The notes under the pieces were generated by a model. The model saw nothing but the letters and a program-made list of their open reading frames with translations. It made no database searches and was not told where the DNA came from. Shown here piece after piece: positions 17,901 through 25,791 of a stretch of 64,000 nucleotides of DNA (position 1 is its first letter; each line of letters begins with the position of its first letter). This DNA is from Butyricimonas virosa. Lineage in GTDB: Bacteria; Bacteroidota; Bacteroidia; Bacteroidales; Marinifilaceae. Made by a program: the position numbers and the translations under genes. The stretch covers positions 1,674,001 to 1,738,000 of the forward strand of contig NZ_CP102269.1 of the NCBI RefSeq assembly GCF_025148635.1. The letters are read 5' to 3'.

Positions 17901-18992
17901 ATGAAAAGGATTTTATTTACAGTATGTATGTTATTAGGTTGCGTCCTGTTTACCATGGCACAAGAAGATAGTTATAAAATTGAAGGAAAATTGGGGAACA
18001 CGGTCAACGGTAAATTACTGTTGGTGGCCAATACGGATAAGGGGATGCTTGATATTGGCGAAGCCACGGTCACGAATGGCGAGTTCGAGTTCACGGGCCG
18101 GATGCCGGAAGTGACATTGGTCTATCTGATGCCGATGAAAAAGAATGCCTTGTTGGCAGCTTTAATGTTGGAGAATGCCCATTACACGATTACGATGGGG
18201 ACAAACGAGCTAGTCGTGGAAGGTGGTGGCGAGGCACAGAAAATATGGAGGGAATTTAACGATTTGGATAAGTCTCTGGCACAAAAAAGGCTGCAAATAC
18301 AAGCTCAAGTCCAAATGAATCCCTCGCAAGAGGCGGGATTACAGAGGGAGTTTAAGAAAATCGTGGATAAAGCGGATGCGGAAGAGTTGGCCTTGCTGAA
18401 GAAGTACAACAATTCCTTCGTGGCGGCTTACGTGGTGGCCTCCAAGATGGCGCAAATTCTGGATGATGCAAAGTTGAAGGAACGCTACGAGGCGTTGGGA
18501 GAAGAGGCGAGAGCAACAATCTATGGCAAGCAAGTCGCTGACGAGTTGGTTAAGCTGGAAAAGGTGACTGTGGGAGCTGTTGCTCCCAATTTCAGCGCCC
18601 CGTTGGCAGACGGTGGGGTGTTGTCTTTACACGAGACGAAGGCGAAGGTAAAAGTGGTTGACTTCTGGGCTTCGTGGTGTTTGCCCTGTCGTCAGGAGAA
18701 TGTAAACCTGATAAAAATCTACAAGCGGTATCGTCCCAAAGGTTTAGAGATCATCAGTGTTTCTATTGATGATAACAAGCAGGCATGGCTGTCAGCCATC
18801 GGGCAAGACGGTTGTGACTGGAAGAACGTGTCGGACTTGAAAGGTGGGCAGTCTGAAATTGCTGCAGACTATTGTGTGAAAGGAATCCCTTGCACCTTCA
18901 TCCTTGATGGTGAAAACCGTATTGTGGCTAAAAATCTCCGGGGCAAAGACTTGGAGAAGAAGATCGACGAGATGCTGAAAAAGAAAAAATAG
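17901..18992 (+). CDS. Exported DUF4369-TlpA thioredoxin-like protein, locus A
   Basis: This 363-residue protein has a signal peptide (MKRILFTVCMLLGCVLFTMA), a DUF4369 domain (YKIEGKLGNTVNGKLLLVAN), a helical linker, and a C-terminal TlpA/ResA thioredoxin fold with the redox motif WASWCLPC (C260 and C263) and a cis-proline region GIPCTFILD. It would reduce or exchange disulfides in the periplasm. The ATG at 17901 starts a clean signal peptide; the in-frame ATG at 17856 lies inside a hairpin. It closes locus A before a terminator at 19018. The locus B partner is exactly the same length. Confidence 0.9.
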   Translation: MKRILFTVCMLLGCVLFTMAQEDSYKIEGKLGNTVNGKLLLVANTDKGMLDIGEATVTNGEFEFTGRMPEVTLVYLMPMKKNALLAALMLENAHYTITMGTNELVVEGGGEAQKIWREFNDLDKSLAQKRLQIQAQVQMNPSQEAGLQREFKKIVDKADAEELALLKKYNNSFVAAYVVASKMAQILDDAKLKERYEALGEEARATIYGKQVADELVKLEKVTVGAVAPNFSAPLADGGVLSLHETKAKVKVVDFWASWCLPCRQENVNLIKIYKRYRPKGLEIISVSIDDNKQAWLSAIGQDGCDWKNVSDLKGGQSEIAADYCVKGIPCTFILDGENRIVAKNLRGKDLEKKIDEMLKKKK

Positions 18993-19017
18993 CAAATGTG
19001 AGGCGTGTGTTAAATCA

Positions 19018-19055
19018 GGACCGTCTCTAAACTCATCCAAGGGGCGGTCCTATTT
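19018..19055 (+). terminator. Terminator T1 of locus A, member of a three-copy hairpin family
   Basis: GGACCG at 19018-19023 pairs with CGGTCC at 19045-19050, followed by TATTT. Related hairpins occur at 21101-21138 and 22553-22592; the loop of this copy is in the opposite orientation to the other two. Confidence 0.7.
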
Positions 19056-19083
19056 AAAGAAAAGATTAAAATATACGTTTACA

Positions 19084-19710
19084 ATGATGGAAAAACAATT
19101 TATATTCTTAGTTGTAAGTTTGATATTCATTCTTGCATCGTGTGTAAAAGAACAAGATTTCATAAACAACGAACTTGAGGAACCGTCATTGTTTACTCGC
19201 TCTTACGATGAACCAATAATAGTACCTTGTGAGATCCCTCGTTTAAAAACAATGTTAACAAGAGCTTTAGATATTACTAAAGACTCGACATTGACCGCCA
19301 TTTTTACAGAACCGGGTAGAGTCGAATATGCAGTAATAACAGGTCAAAAAAATAATATAGTCATGCAAATGCGTCCCTCAAATTATAGGCCGCAATTCAC
19401 GATATATGTTAGTGACAAATATTATGGGTTGACAAATAATGGGGCTATTTTTGTTGTTATACATGAATTATTTCATATCTATCGCTATAATAAAGGGGTT
19501 TCGAGTAATGATGGGGACCATGAAGCGATGACTGGAAGTTATATATATCGAGACTGGGTTGGTGCTGCTCTTGGAATACCTCAATATAGTTATGTTCAAG
19601 ATTATCTAGTGTATTGTGGCACTTATGGGTCTCCGGTGTATGGGAAATTGTCATCTGGGGAAAAAGAAAAAATAAGACTTCTATGTGAAAGTTATGGATT
19701 ACCTATTTGA
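19084..19710 (+). CDS. Putative lipoprotein with HExxH zinc-protease motif
   Basis: This 208-residue protein starts with a lipoprotein signal (FILASCVKE). The motif IHELFHIYRY at residues 126-135 gives HExxH with H127, E128 and H131, and a possible third ligand lies in GDHEAMTGSY some 20-25 residues later. I do not recognise a named family. It is small for a peptidase, but the motif sits in a hydrophobic helix as expected. It directly follows locus A, so it may be a further peptidase for the same substrate, though base composition is AT-richer than the locus. Catalytic function is inference. Confidence 0.6.
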   Translation: MMEKQFIFLVVSLIFILASCVKEQDFINNELEEPSLFTRSYDEPIIVPCEIPRLKTMLTRALDITKDSTLTAIFTEPGRVEYAVITGQKNNIVMQMRPSNYRPQFTIYVSDKYYGLTNNGAIFVVIHELFHIYRYNKGVSSNDGDHEAMTGSYIYRDWVGAALGIPQYSYVQDYLVYCGTYGSPVYGKLSSGEKEKIRLLCESYGLPI

Positions 19711-19716
19711 AATATT

Positions 19717-20292
19717 ATGAAAAAATTAAGTTTACTTATAATTATGATTTTGGGGAGTTTAAATTTGATATATTCTCAAAATGAATGCATGAACAAAACG
19801 AATTCTTCGAACAGGCAGGATAGCTTAAGTCAAGTAAATACGAAGATTAAGCCACAACCAGAGCACGTGTATGTTATTTTCACTTCGAAGGAATACGATC
19901 CGGAAAGTGAACACGGGATTACAGAAGGGGTCATGCGGATAGAAACATGTTATCCATACACGAATGATATGGCTTTAATTTCTTATACTTTCTTATCCAG
20001 ATCAAAGAATTTTGATATTGCTTTCTTACATTGGAATTTAAAAAGAGAAGAACTGAAAAGACCGACAAAATCTACCGATAAGATGAATATCGTTATGATG
20101 TCGAAAGATTTTTTATTAACAGTCAACCCTATTGACCTTGATAAAAAGGGGCCCTCTATGACACGTGAAGAAGCGTTGGAGTTAAGAGAAAGACTGGTTG
20201 GAAAGATAATCTGGATAATTGACAGAAGGGATATCGTTAGCGATTCTGTGAAATTAATACAGACAGAAACTAGAGTTCCAGTTTGTTTTTAG
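19717..20292 (+). CDS. Exported protein of unknown function, copy 1 of a tandem pair
   Basis: This 191-residue protein has a signal peptide ending at IYSQN and a mature part without recognisable motifs (PEHVYVIFTSKEYDPESEHG, then MTREEALELRERLVGKIIW). I cannot assign a function. It begins seven bases after the preceding gene. From base 19762 to 20371 the DNA is identical to 21214-21823 except for one base (T at 19970, C at 21422), so this gene body exists twice. The adjoining 236-residue genes are much more diverged. Confidence 0.75.
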   Translation: MKKLSLLIIMILGSLNLIYSQNECMNKTNSSNRQDSLSQVNTKIKPQPEHVYVIFTSKEYDPESEHGITEGVMRIETCYPYTNDMALISYTFLSRSKNFDIAFLHWNLKREELKRPTKSTDKMNIVMMSKDFLLTVNPIDLDKKGPSMTREEALELRERLVGKIIWIIDRRDIVSDSVKLIQTETRVPVCF

Positions 20293-20371
20293 ATGGATAG
20301 TACTTATTTGATCGAGTTACAATAGGAACGGTATTATGTAATCTCAAAAACACGAAAAGATGAAAAAAATA
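19762..20371 (+). repeat. 610-bp near-identical direct repeat, copy 1
   Basis: Matches 21214-21823 at an offset of 1452 bases with one mismatch (19970/21422). It spans most of the 191-residue gene, the intergenic bases and the first codons of the 236-residue gene. Outside it the two units are clearly diverged. Confidence 0.95.
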
Positions 20372-21070
20372 GTTTTAACTTTATTCGTATGCTTGTCATG
20401 TGTCATGCTAGCAAATGCACGATGGAATCCAAGTGTTGTGGACACCTTGCCCAAAAGAGTTATTAGCGGCTTGGAAGTTATTCCTATAAAGAAGGCCTTT
20501 GAATCGGGAGAAGTTCTTTGGAGATTGAGAGTCTCTGATTTTAAAGAATGTTTTCAACGGTTTGAGAGTAAATACCCGGGAGGAATTAATTATAATCTAA
20601 ATTCCGACGAAGTGAACAAGGCTATTTATGATTGGGAGGATCAACTTTGGGAAATATTTCCTCCCGAGATAAAAGCTTTAGAAGGATTTAATCTTAAGCT
20701 TTTTGTTGATAAAAATGGACAAGTTTTCACCGTGGAATTTTCTATACCGGACGAAGCTTTTCAGAAATTGGACGGATTCCCAAAGAACACATTAAAAAAT
20801 TTTTACCACAAATTAATAAAGGAGAAATGTGAAGCTTTCAAAGAGGTAGATTTACAAGTTTTGGATCCAGATAGCGAAGGAGGTCGACGGATTCTTTTAG
20901 AAGTATGTGGTTCGTTTGGAAGTGGAAATGAGTACACGACCATTTTTTTGAATAAGACTTGTTATGATATGTTCAGTACATTTAGTCCATGGAGATTGCC
21001 GAAAGACGAGTTTAATAGATTGATCAAAAAGAATGAGGCGGAGATGAATAGCCAAAAACAAGAAGAGTAA
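20360..21070 (+). CDS. Exported protein of unknown function, 236-residue family, copy 1
   Basis: This 236-residue protein has a signal peptide ending at ANAR. The C-terminal half contains LKLFVDKNGQVFTVEFSIPD and a long helix FPKNTLKNFYHKLIKEK. A second copy at 21812-22522 differs at about 40 residues. The 164-residue protein at 39723 in locus B has the same arrangement (FYCDSDGKIQTVTF then LPNKILQELYRQAMD), so this is probably one family associated with these loci. The role is unknown; exported location is the only solid prediction. Confidence 0.75.
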   Translation: MKKIVLTLFVCLSCVMLANARWNPSVVDTLPKRVISGLEVIPIKKAFESGEVLWRLRVSDFKECFQRFESKYPGGINYNLNSDEVNKAIYDWEDQLWEIFPPEIKALEGFNLKLFVDKNGQVFTVEFSIPDEAFQKLDGFPKNTLKNFYHKLIKEKCEAFKEVDLQVLDPDSEGGRRILLEVCGSFGSGNEYTTIFLNKTCYDMFSTFSPWRLPKDEFNRLIKKNEAEMNSQKQEE

Positions 21071-21100
21071 ATAAGTAAGTGAGAGGAGCGTATAGAATTG

Positions 21101-21138
21101 GGACCGCCTCTTGGATGAGTTTAGGGGCGATCCTTTTT
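21101..21138 (+). terminator. Terminator T2, same hairpin family
   Basis: GGACCGCC at 21101-21108 pairs with GGCGATCC (one G-U type mismatch) at 21126-21133, then TTTTT. It lies after the first 236-residue gene. Confidence 0.65.
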
Positions 21139-21166
21139 AGAGAAAAGATTAAAATTTGCATTTGCC

Positions 21167-21744
21167 ATGGTGAGAAAACTAGTTTATTTATAATTATTAT
21201 CTTGGGAAGCTTGAATTTGATATATTCTCAAAATGAATGCATGAACAAAACGAATTCTTCGAACAGGCAGGATAGCTTAAGTCAAGTAAATACGAAGATT
21301 AAGCCACAACCAGAGCACGTGTATGTTATTTTCACTTCGAAGGAATACGATCCGGAAAGTGAACACGGGATTACAGAAGGGGTCATGCGGATAGAAACAT
21401 GTTATCCATACACGAATGATACGGCTTTAATTTCTTATACTTTCTTATCCAGATCAAAGAATTTTGATATTGCTTTCTTACATTGGAATTTAAAAAGAGA
21501 AGAACTGAAAAGACCGACAAAATCTACCGATAAGATGAATATCGTTATGATGTCGAAAGATTTTTTATTAACAGTCAACCCTATTGACCTTGATAAAAAG
21601 GGGCCCTCTATGACACGTGAAGAAGCGTTGGAGTTAAGAGAAAGACTGGTTGGAAAGATAATCTGGATAATTGACAGAAGGGATATCGTTAGCGATTCTG
21701 TGAAATTAATACAGACAGAAACTAGAGTTCCAGTTTGTTTTTAG
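21167..21744 (+). pseudogene. Copy 2 of the 191-residue exported protein, frameshifted in the signal peptide
   Basis: The mature region is identical to copy 1 except for one Met-to-Thr change. The position equivalent to the copy 1 start codon reads ATG GTG at 21167, but one base is missing a few codons later (CTAGT where copy 1 has TTAAGT), so that frame stops at 21191-21193. The long in-frame reading must start upstream at 21115 or 21079, inside or before terminator T2, and would give a poor signal peptide. I therefore call it a probable pseudogene. Translation from an upstream start is possible but would need an unusual start. Confidence 0.6.
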
Positions 21745-21823
21745 ATGGATAGTACTTATTTGATCGAGTTACAATAGGAACGGTATTATGTAATCTCAAA
21801 AACACGAAAAGATGAAAAAAATA
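21214..21823 (+). repeat. 610-bp near-identical direct repeat, copy 2
   Basis: Partner of 19762-20371. Homologous recombination between the two would delete or duplicate a 1452-base unit. Confidence 0.95.
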
Positions 21824-22522
21824 ATTTTAACACTATACGTTTGTTTATCATGTATCATGATAGCAAATGCACGATGGAATCCAAGTGTTGTGGATACCTT
21901 GCCCAAAAGGGTTATTAACGGTTTGGAAGTTATTCTAATAAGAGAGACTTATGAATCGGGAAACATTTTTTGGACATTGAGAGTCTCTGATTTTAAAAAA
22001 TGTTTTCAACGGTTTGAGAGTAAATATCCGGGTGGAATTAATTACAATTTTAATTCTGAAGAAGTGAACAAGTCTATTTATGATTGGGAGGATCGACTTT
22101 GGAAAATATTTCCTTCCGAGATAAAAGCTTTAGAAAGATTTAATCTTAACCTTTTTGTTGATAAAAATGGACGTGTTTTCACCGTGGAATTTTCTATGCC
22201 GGACGAAGCGTTTCAACAATTAGAAGGATTTCCCAAGAATACATTGAAAAATTTTTATCATAATTTAATAAAGGAGGAATGTAAAACTTTCAAGAAAGTA
22301 GATTTCCAAGTATTGGATCCAGATAGTGAAGGAGGTAGACAGATTCTTTTAGACGTATGTGGTTCGTTTGGAAGTGGAAATGAGTACACGACTATTTTTT
22401 TGAATAAGAGTTGTTATGACATATTTGGTACGTTTAGCCCATGGAGATTGCCAAAAGACGAGTTTAATAGATTGATCAAAAAGAATGAGGCAGAGATGAA
22501 CAGCCAACAGACAGATAAGTAA
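21812..22522 (+). CDS. Exported protein of unknown function, 236-residue family, copy 2
   Basis: It has the same length and architecture as the protein at 20360-21070: signal peptide, conserved WNPSVVDTLPKRV at the mature N-terminus, and FVDKNGRVFTVEFSMPDEAF in the C-terminal half. About 82 percent of residues agree by my count. The frame is intact and the substitutions are mostly conservative, which suggests selection on both copies. Function is unknown. Confidence 0.75.
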   Translation: MKKIILTLYVCLSCIMIANARWNPSVVDTLPKRVINGLEVILIRETYESGNIFWTLRVSDFKKCFQRFESKYPGGINYNFNSEEVNKSIYDWEDRLWKIFPSEIKALERFNLNLFVDKNGRVFTVEFSMPDEAFQQLEGFPKNTLKNFYHNLIKEECKTFKKVDFQVLDPDSEGGRQILLDVCGSFGSGNEYTTIFLNKSCYDIFGTFSPWRLPKDEFNRLIKKNEAEMNSQQTDK

Positions 22523-22552
22523 ATAATTAAGCAAGAGAAACGTATGGAATTA

Positions 22553-22592
22553 GGACCGTTTTTGGGATGAGTTTAGGGCGGTCCTTTTTTTA
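22553..22592 (+). terminator. Terminator T3, same hairpin family
   Basis: GGACCG at 22553-22558 pairs with CGGTCC at 22579-22584, followed by a run of Ts. This is the best intrinsic terminator of the three related copies. Confidence 0.75.
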
Positions 22593-22611
22593 AACTTTAA
22601 AATTTGCGATT

Positions 22612-23136
22612 ATGAAGAAAGAATTACTTGTACTCTGGGTAATGGGTATCTTGATTTTTTTATCATCATGTGCCTCGTTATATGGGAACCTGTCGAAAAA
22701 AGAATTGGCAAACGCCGTTCATGCAAAAGTAGATAGCCGGGAATACAGGATTGATATGATACCCGAAGTTTATACCGGCGAGAGTGGTTTGGACGTGCGT
22801 GTTCCGGGGTATATTCAAGTGTGGGGGGATTCCGTTATTTCTTGCATGAACTATGATAATCCTTTTCCGGGGACGATGCCCCCTAAAGGTTACGTGGAGA
22901 ACATGAAAGCCGTGAAATATGAAATTTTAGACTATCAGCAAACGACAACCCGGCGAGGACGTCGAATTGTCAGTTTTTGGTTTAAAATGAAATACGACGA
23001 GTATGACCCTTACACGTTGGCAAGATTTAAAGATCGGATGGTTCCGGTACGTTACAGGTTGGAATTTGGTAATTCGACTAAAGTGTGTGTTCTTCAGTTT
23101 GGATATCTGATGAAGTTTGGAACGTTGTCGTTATAG
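22612..23136 (+). CDS. Lipoprotein, possibly DUF4251-like
   Basis: This 174-residue protein has a lipoprotein signal (IFLSSCASL). The mature part, with VWGDSVISCMNYDNPFPG and later ILDYQQTTTRRGRRIVSFWF, has the layout of DUF4251 proteins (a beta-rich fold with a d.visylpyfG-like motif), but the match is only approximate. It follows terminator T3 and so is a separate transcript from the tandem pair, although its leader resembles theirs. No function can be given. Confidence 0.6.
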   Translation: MKKELLVLWVMGILIFLSSCASLYGNLSKKELANAVHAKVDSREYRIDMIPEVYTGESGLDVRVPGYIQVWGDSVISCMNYDNPFPGTMPPKGYVENMKAVKYEILDYQQTTTRRGRRIVSFWFKMKYDEYDPYTLARFKDRMVPVRYRLEFGNSTKVCVLQFGYLMKFGTLSL

Positions 23137-23181
23137 GAGAGTGATGTAAAGAATTTGTTATTAACCAATAATTTACGAGTT

Positions 23182-23373
23182 ATGAAAAAATAGAAGTTTG
23201 TGTTATGGATATTTTTAGTTTACTTTCATATTTTTGTCCCGATGGCAGTTACCGGGCAAAGTATGGTATTTATCGAGAGGGATACTTTCCTTATGTATTC
23301 TAATCCTTTAAAGGCAGATTCAATATTGAATGCCAAGGTCTACGATCGAGTGTATTATTTTGATTTGGAATAG
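23182..23373 (+). pseudogene. Small exported-protein gene with a stop at codon 4
   Basis: From the ATG at 23182 the frame reads Met-Lys-Lys-stop and then continues open for 59 codons. The continuation begins with a good signal peptide (FVLWIFLVYFHIFVPMAVTG) and ends at a TAG at 23371. The spacing and leader match genes of the neighbourhood. It looks like a recently inactivated member or remnant of a small exported protein. Confidence 0.5.
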
Positions 23374-23468
23374 TTATAAGTGACACTTTGATTTAGGTGA
23401 TGTCTGTTTGGTCTTTTGTTTTCCGGGTTTATTCGCAAATGTCAATAATCACTACAACCGCCGGGGCT

Positions 23469-23489
23469 GATTTTACGAGGTGTAAAATC
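23469..23489 (+). promoter_or_regulatory. Perfect palindrome just upstream of the LytTR gene
   Basis: GATTTTAC (23469-23476) and GTAAAATC (23482-23489) are perfect inverted repeats around five bases, ending eight bases before the LytTR start codon. It may be an autoregulatory operator or an RNA hairpin covering the ribosome-binding region. Confidence 0.4.
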
Positions 23490-23497
23490 AATAATCT

Positions 23498-23899
23498 ATG
23501 GAAAACAAAAAGACCAATACTTTGATACATTTGAACGGCCTCCGTTATGGTGAGGGACATATATTTCTTTGGTGGGAGAATTATTGGCGGCGGCTTTTGT
23601 ACGTTGACATCCTTTACATTGAGGGAACGGGCAGTTATTGTGAATTTCACGCGATCGACGGGAGTCGGATGACGATTTCTTATCGTTTGGGGGTGATGAA
23701 ACTCTCTTTACCGGATGATATGTTCATCCGGGTACACCAGAGTTTCATATTGAACTGGCATTACATTGATACATTTGTGGGCAACAGTGTGAAAATCGGT
23801 GACCGATGGTTTCCGGTAGGTCGGACTTATCGTCCTCACCTGCTGCAAGTGCTGCATTTCCCGAAACTTCCCCTGCAAAATAGTAAACAAGAATTATAA
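23498..23899 (+). CDS. Stand-alone LytTR DNA-binding protein
   Basis: This 133-residue protein is almost entirely a LytTR domain: VDILYIEGTGSYCEFHAIDG, then MTISYRLGVMKLSLPDDMF, and FIRVHQSFILNWHYIDTF followed by KIGDRWFPVGRTYRPHL. These are the usual conserved strands and the HxSFIVN-type motif. It lacks a response-regulator receiver domain, so it would act without phosphorylation or with a separate partner. The neighbours give no clear target. A palindrome lies directly upstream. Confidence 0.85.
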   Translation: MENKKTNTLIHLNGLRYGEGHIFLWWENYWRRLLYVDILYIEGTGSYCEFHAIDGSRMTISYRLGVMKLSLPDDMFIRVHQSFILNWHYIDTFVGNSVKIGDRWFPVGRTYRPHLLQVLHFPKLPLQNSKQEL

Positions 23900-24065
23900 T
23901 AATCATCTTTAATCATCAACCCGCCTGGTGAATCGGCCATCGGCGGCTTTTCCTGTTGGTAGGTGATATGTCAATTACGGCTATAAGAGGGTAATGGAAT
24001 TGCATTAATTTGCTAGTAAATAAATCTTTAATTACCTTTTCCTTTCCTTTGTCCTTAAAAATACG

Positions 24066-24073
24066 TACCTTTG
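24066..24073 (+). promoter_or_regulatory. Candidate -7 box of the Rpn-family gene
   Basis: TACCTTTG, 23 bases upstream of the ATG at 24097. It argues against using the earlier in-frame codon at 24010 as start. Confidence 0.45.
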
Positions 24074-24096
24074 AGATAGATAAATCATTTTTAATC

Positions 24097-25074
24097 ATGG
24101 AGAAAGATAAATACATTCGGTTTGACTGGGCCGTAAAACGGTTGTTGCGGAATAAGGCGAATTTTGACGTGCTAGAGGGATTGTTGACCGTATTGCTTGA
24201 TCGGCAGATTCATATCATTGATATTTTGGAAAGCGAGAGTAATCAACAGGATTACGACGACAAGTTCAATCGAGTGGATATTAAGGCTCGGGATAGCGAG
24301 AACGAGATTATTATCGTGGAAGTGCAGGTTACCCGGGAATTATATTTTTTAGAACGAATTCTCTATGGCGTAGCCAAGGCGATCACTGAACATATGGCAT
24401 TAGGAGACCTTTATTCGGAAGTGAAGAAAGTGTACTCGATCAGTATCCTTTATTTCGATATAGGAAAGGGAAATGATTACTTGTATCACGGGCAAAATAC
24501 GTTCACGGGAGTACACACGGGAGACCACCTACAAGTGACGGTGAAAGAACGGGATGCTTTGGTTCAACGTTTACCATCGGAAATCTTCCCGGAGTATTTC
24601 TTGATCCGGGTGAACGAGTTTGACAAGGTGGCGACAACTCCGCTTGAAGAGTGGCTGGATTACCTGAAAAACGATCATATTCGTCCCGATACAACCACGC
24701 CGGGGTTGAAAGAAGCTCGGGAAAAATTGGTCTATTATAATATGAACCCCACGGAACGTGCTGATTATGATCGTCATGTGGATGCTATTATGATCCAAAA
24801 TGACGTGCTGGGTACCGCAAAGCTGGAGGGGAAAATAGAAGGGAAAATAGAAGGAAAAATAGAAGGAAGAATAGAGGGGAGAATAGAAGGTCGGGCAGAA
24901 GGAAAGGCAGAAGGTCGGGCAGAAGGGAAGGCTGAGGGAAAAGCTGAAGGGTTAATTGAAGGTGAGGAAAAAGGAGTCTTTAAAGTTGCCCGGAATATGA
25001 AAAAAATGGGAGTTTCCCTAGATACAATAGTTTTAAGCACGGGACTAACAGAGGAAGAGATAGAACGATTGTGA
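24097..25074 (+). CDS. Rpn/PD-(D/E)XK nuclease-transposase family protein
   Basis: This 325-residue protein starts MEKDKYIRFDWAVKRLL, the usual N-terminus of the PD-(D/E)XK transposase-like (Rpn) family in Bacteroidota. The nuclease core is visible in YDDKFNRVDIKARDSENE and IIIVEVQVT, with the D and ExQ-type residues of the active site. The C-terminal third is a run of about a dozen four-residue KIEG/RAEG repeats followed by a helical tail (ARNMKKMGVSLDTIVLSTGL). Rpn proteins of E. coli promote recombination; for this branch the function is unproven. These genes are often highly copied within a genome. Confidence 0.85.
   Translation: MEKDKYIRFDWAVKRLLRNKANFDVLEGLLTVLLDRQIHIIDILESESNQQDYDDKFNRVDIKARDSENEIIIVEVQVTRELYFLERILYGVAKAITEHMALGDLYSEVKKVYSISILYFDIGKGNDYLYHGQNTFTGVHTGDHLQVTVKERDALVQRLPSEIFPEYFLIRVNEFDKVATTPLEEWLDYLKNDHIRPDTTTPGLKEAREKLVYYNMNPTERADYDRHVDAIMIQNDVLGTAKLEGKIEGKIEGKIEGRIEGRIEGRAEGKAEGRAEGKAEGKAEGLIEGEEKGVFKVARNMKKMGVSLDTIVLSTGLTEEEIERL
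24826..24963 (+). repeat. Imperfect 12-bp tandem repeat coding for KIEG/RAEG units
   Basis: About twelve copies of a 12-base unit of the GAAGGAAAAATA type, in frame. Copy-number change would lengthen or shorten the C-terminal linker without a frameshift. Confidence 0.8.
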
Positions 25075-25079
25075 CGTCA

Positions 25080-25414
25080 GCGTGTAGGGAAATTGTAATT
25101 GCCAATTTTTCATGTTTCAATAATTTCCTCTCATTATTGTCGCTGTTTTCCAACACGCTCATCTGATGAATGGCTATTGGGTTAAGTTTGACAAGCCGTT
25201 CACCTTGCGACATATCCTGTTCAATGAACACGGCATTGAGGTTCTCCATGTTTGACGGACAAATAAGTTCGTTGATAGTGGCATAATCACGTATATTGCC
25301 TTTCAGGTCGGAATTGGTTTCCCGCATTGCTTTGCCGTCATTCCGAACATTGCCACGTTCAATACATCGGTTTCGTTGGCATAGATCATATTTTGGACGG
25401 TAATCTTTGCCATA
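25080..25414 (-). pseudogene. Remnant of a KilA-N domain protein (C-terminal part)
   Basis: Read on the minus strand from 25414, the sequence gives MAKITVQNMIYANETDVLNV then AMFGMTAKQ, and after a missing base continues in another frame as RETNSDLKGNIRDYATINEL and MENLNAVFIEQDMSQGERL. This is the conserved C-terminal region of KilA-N proteins found on Bacteroidota mobile elements. The DNA-binding N-terminal part is absent and there is a one-base deletion, so it is a decayed fragment. It marks an old mobile-element insertion. Confidence 0.65.
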
Positions 25415-25791
25415 TGATTTATATAAATACCCGTACATCTTTCGGTGTGTGCAGGGTGTTCTTAGGGATTAAACACGTATCACTTTCGAATCAAAGACGT
25501 TTCAAAGACGTTCAGGGGTGTCTTTGATTCGGGAGGGTGAGGCTGTTGTTGTCTGTTTGTTGGGGATGCTTGTCGGTGATTCTCCGTTTTATTACATGAA
25601 TTGTTTCGGGGGATTTTGTTGGAGCGGGGTGTGTTTTTATGGATGAGGGAAATGTGGGATTTATGTCGAATATGTAATGAAAAATGTCGTTTGTGAAAAG
25701 ATTCGGTTGTTTATGAATTAGAATTTTATACGGAGGATGCATGTCCTACCTTTGCCTCAGAAAACAAAGAAAAATCTTAAACAAACGAGCG
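25415..25791. other. Non-coding stretch with an inverted repeat
   Basis: No convincing gene is visible. Twelve bases at 25487-25498 (CGAATCAAAGAC) are perfectly repeated in inverse orientation at 25520-25531, with the related TTCAAAGACGTTC between them. A TACCTTTG box at 25747-25754 probably serves the next gene. Confidence 0.5.
25747..25754 (+). promoter_or_regulatory. Candidate -7 box of the first DUF6266-like gene
   Basis: TACCTTTG, 37 bases before the ATG at 25792. No -33 element at the normal distance was found. Confidence 0.4.

Noticed and set aside
4229..18992. Classical polysaccharide utilisation locus
   Set aside because: SusCD is present, but I see no glycoside hydrolase, lyase, esterase or sulfatase in either locus.
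24826..24963. Short tandem repeat that could be mistaken for a CRISPR array
   Set aside because: The unit is 12 bases with no spacers and lies in frame inside a protein-coding gene.
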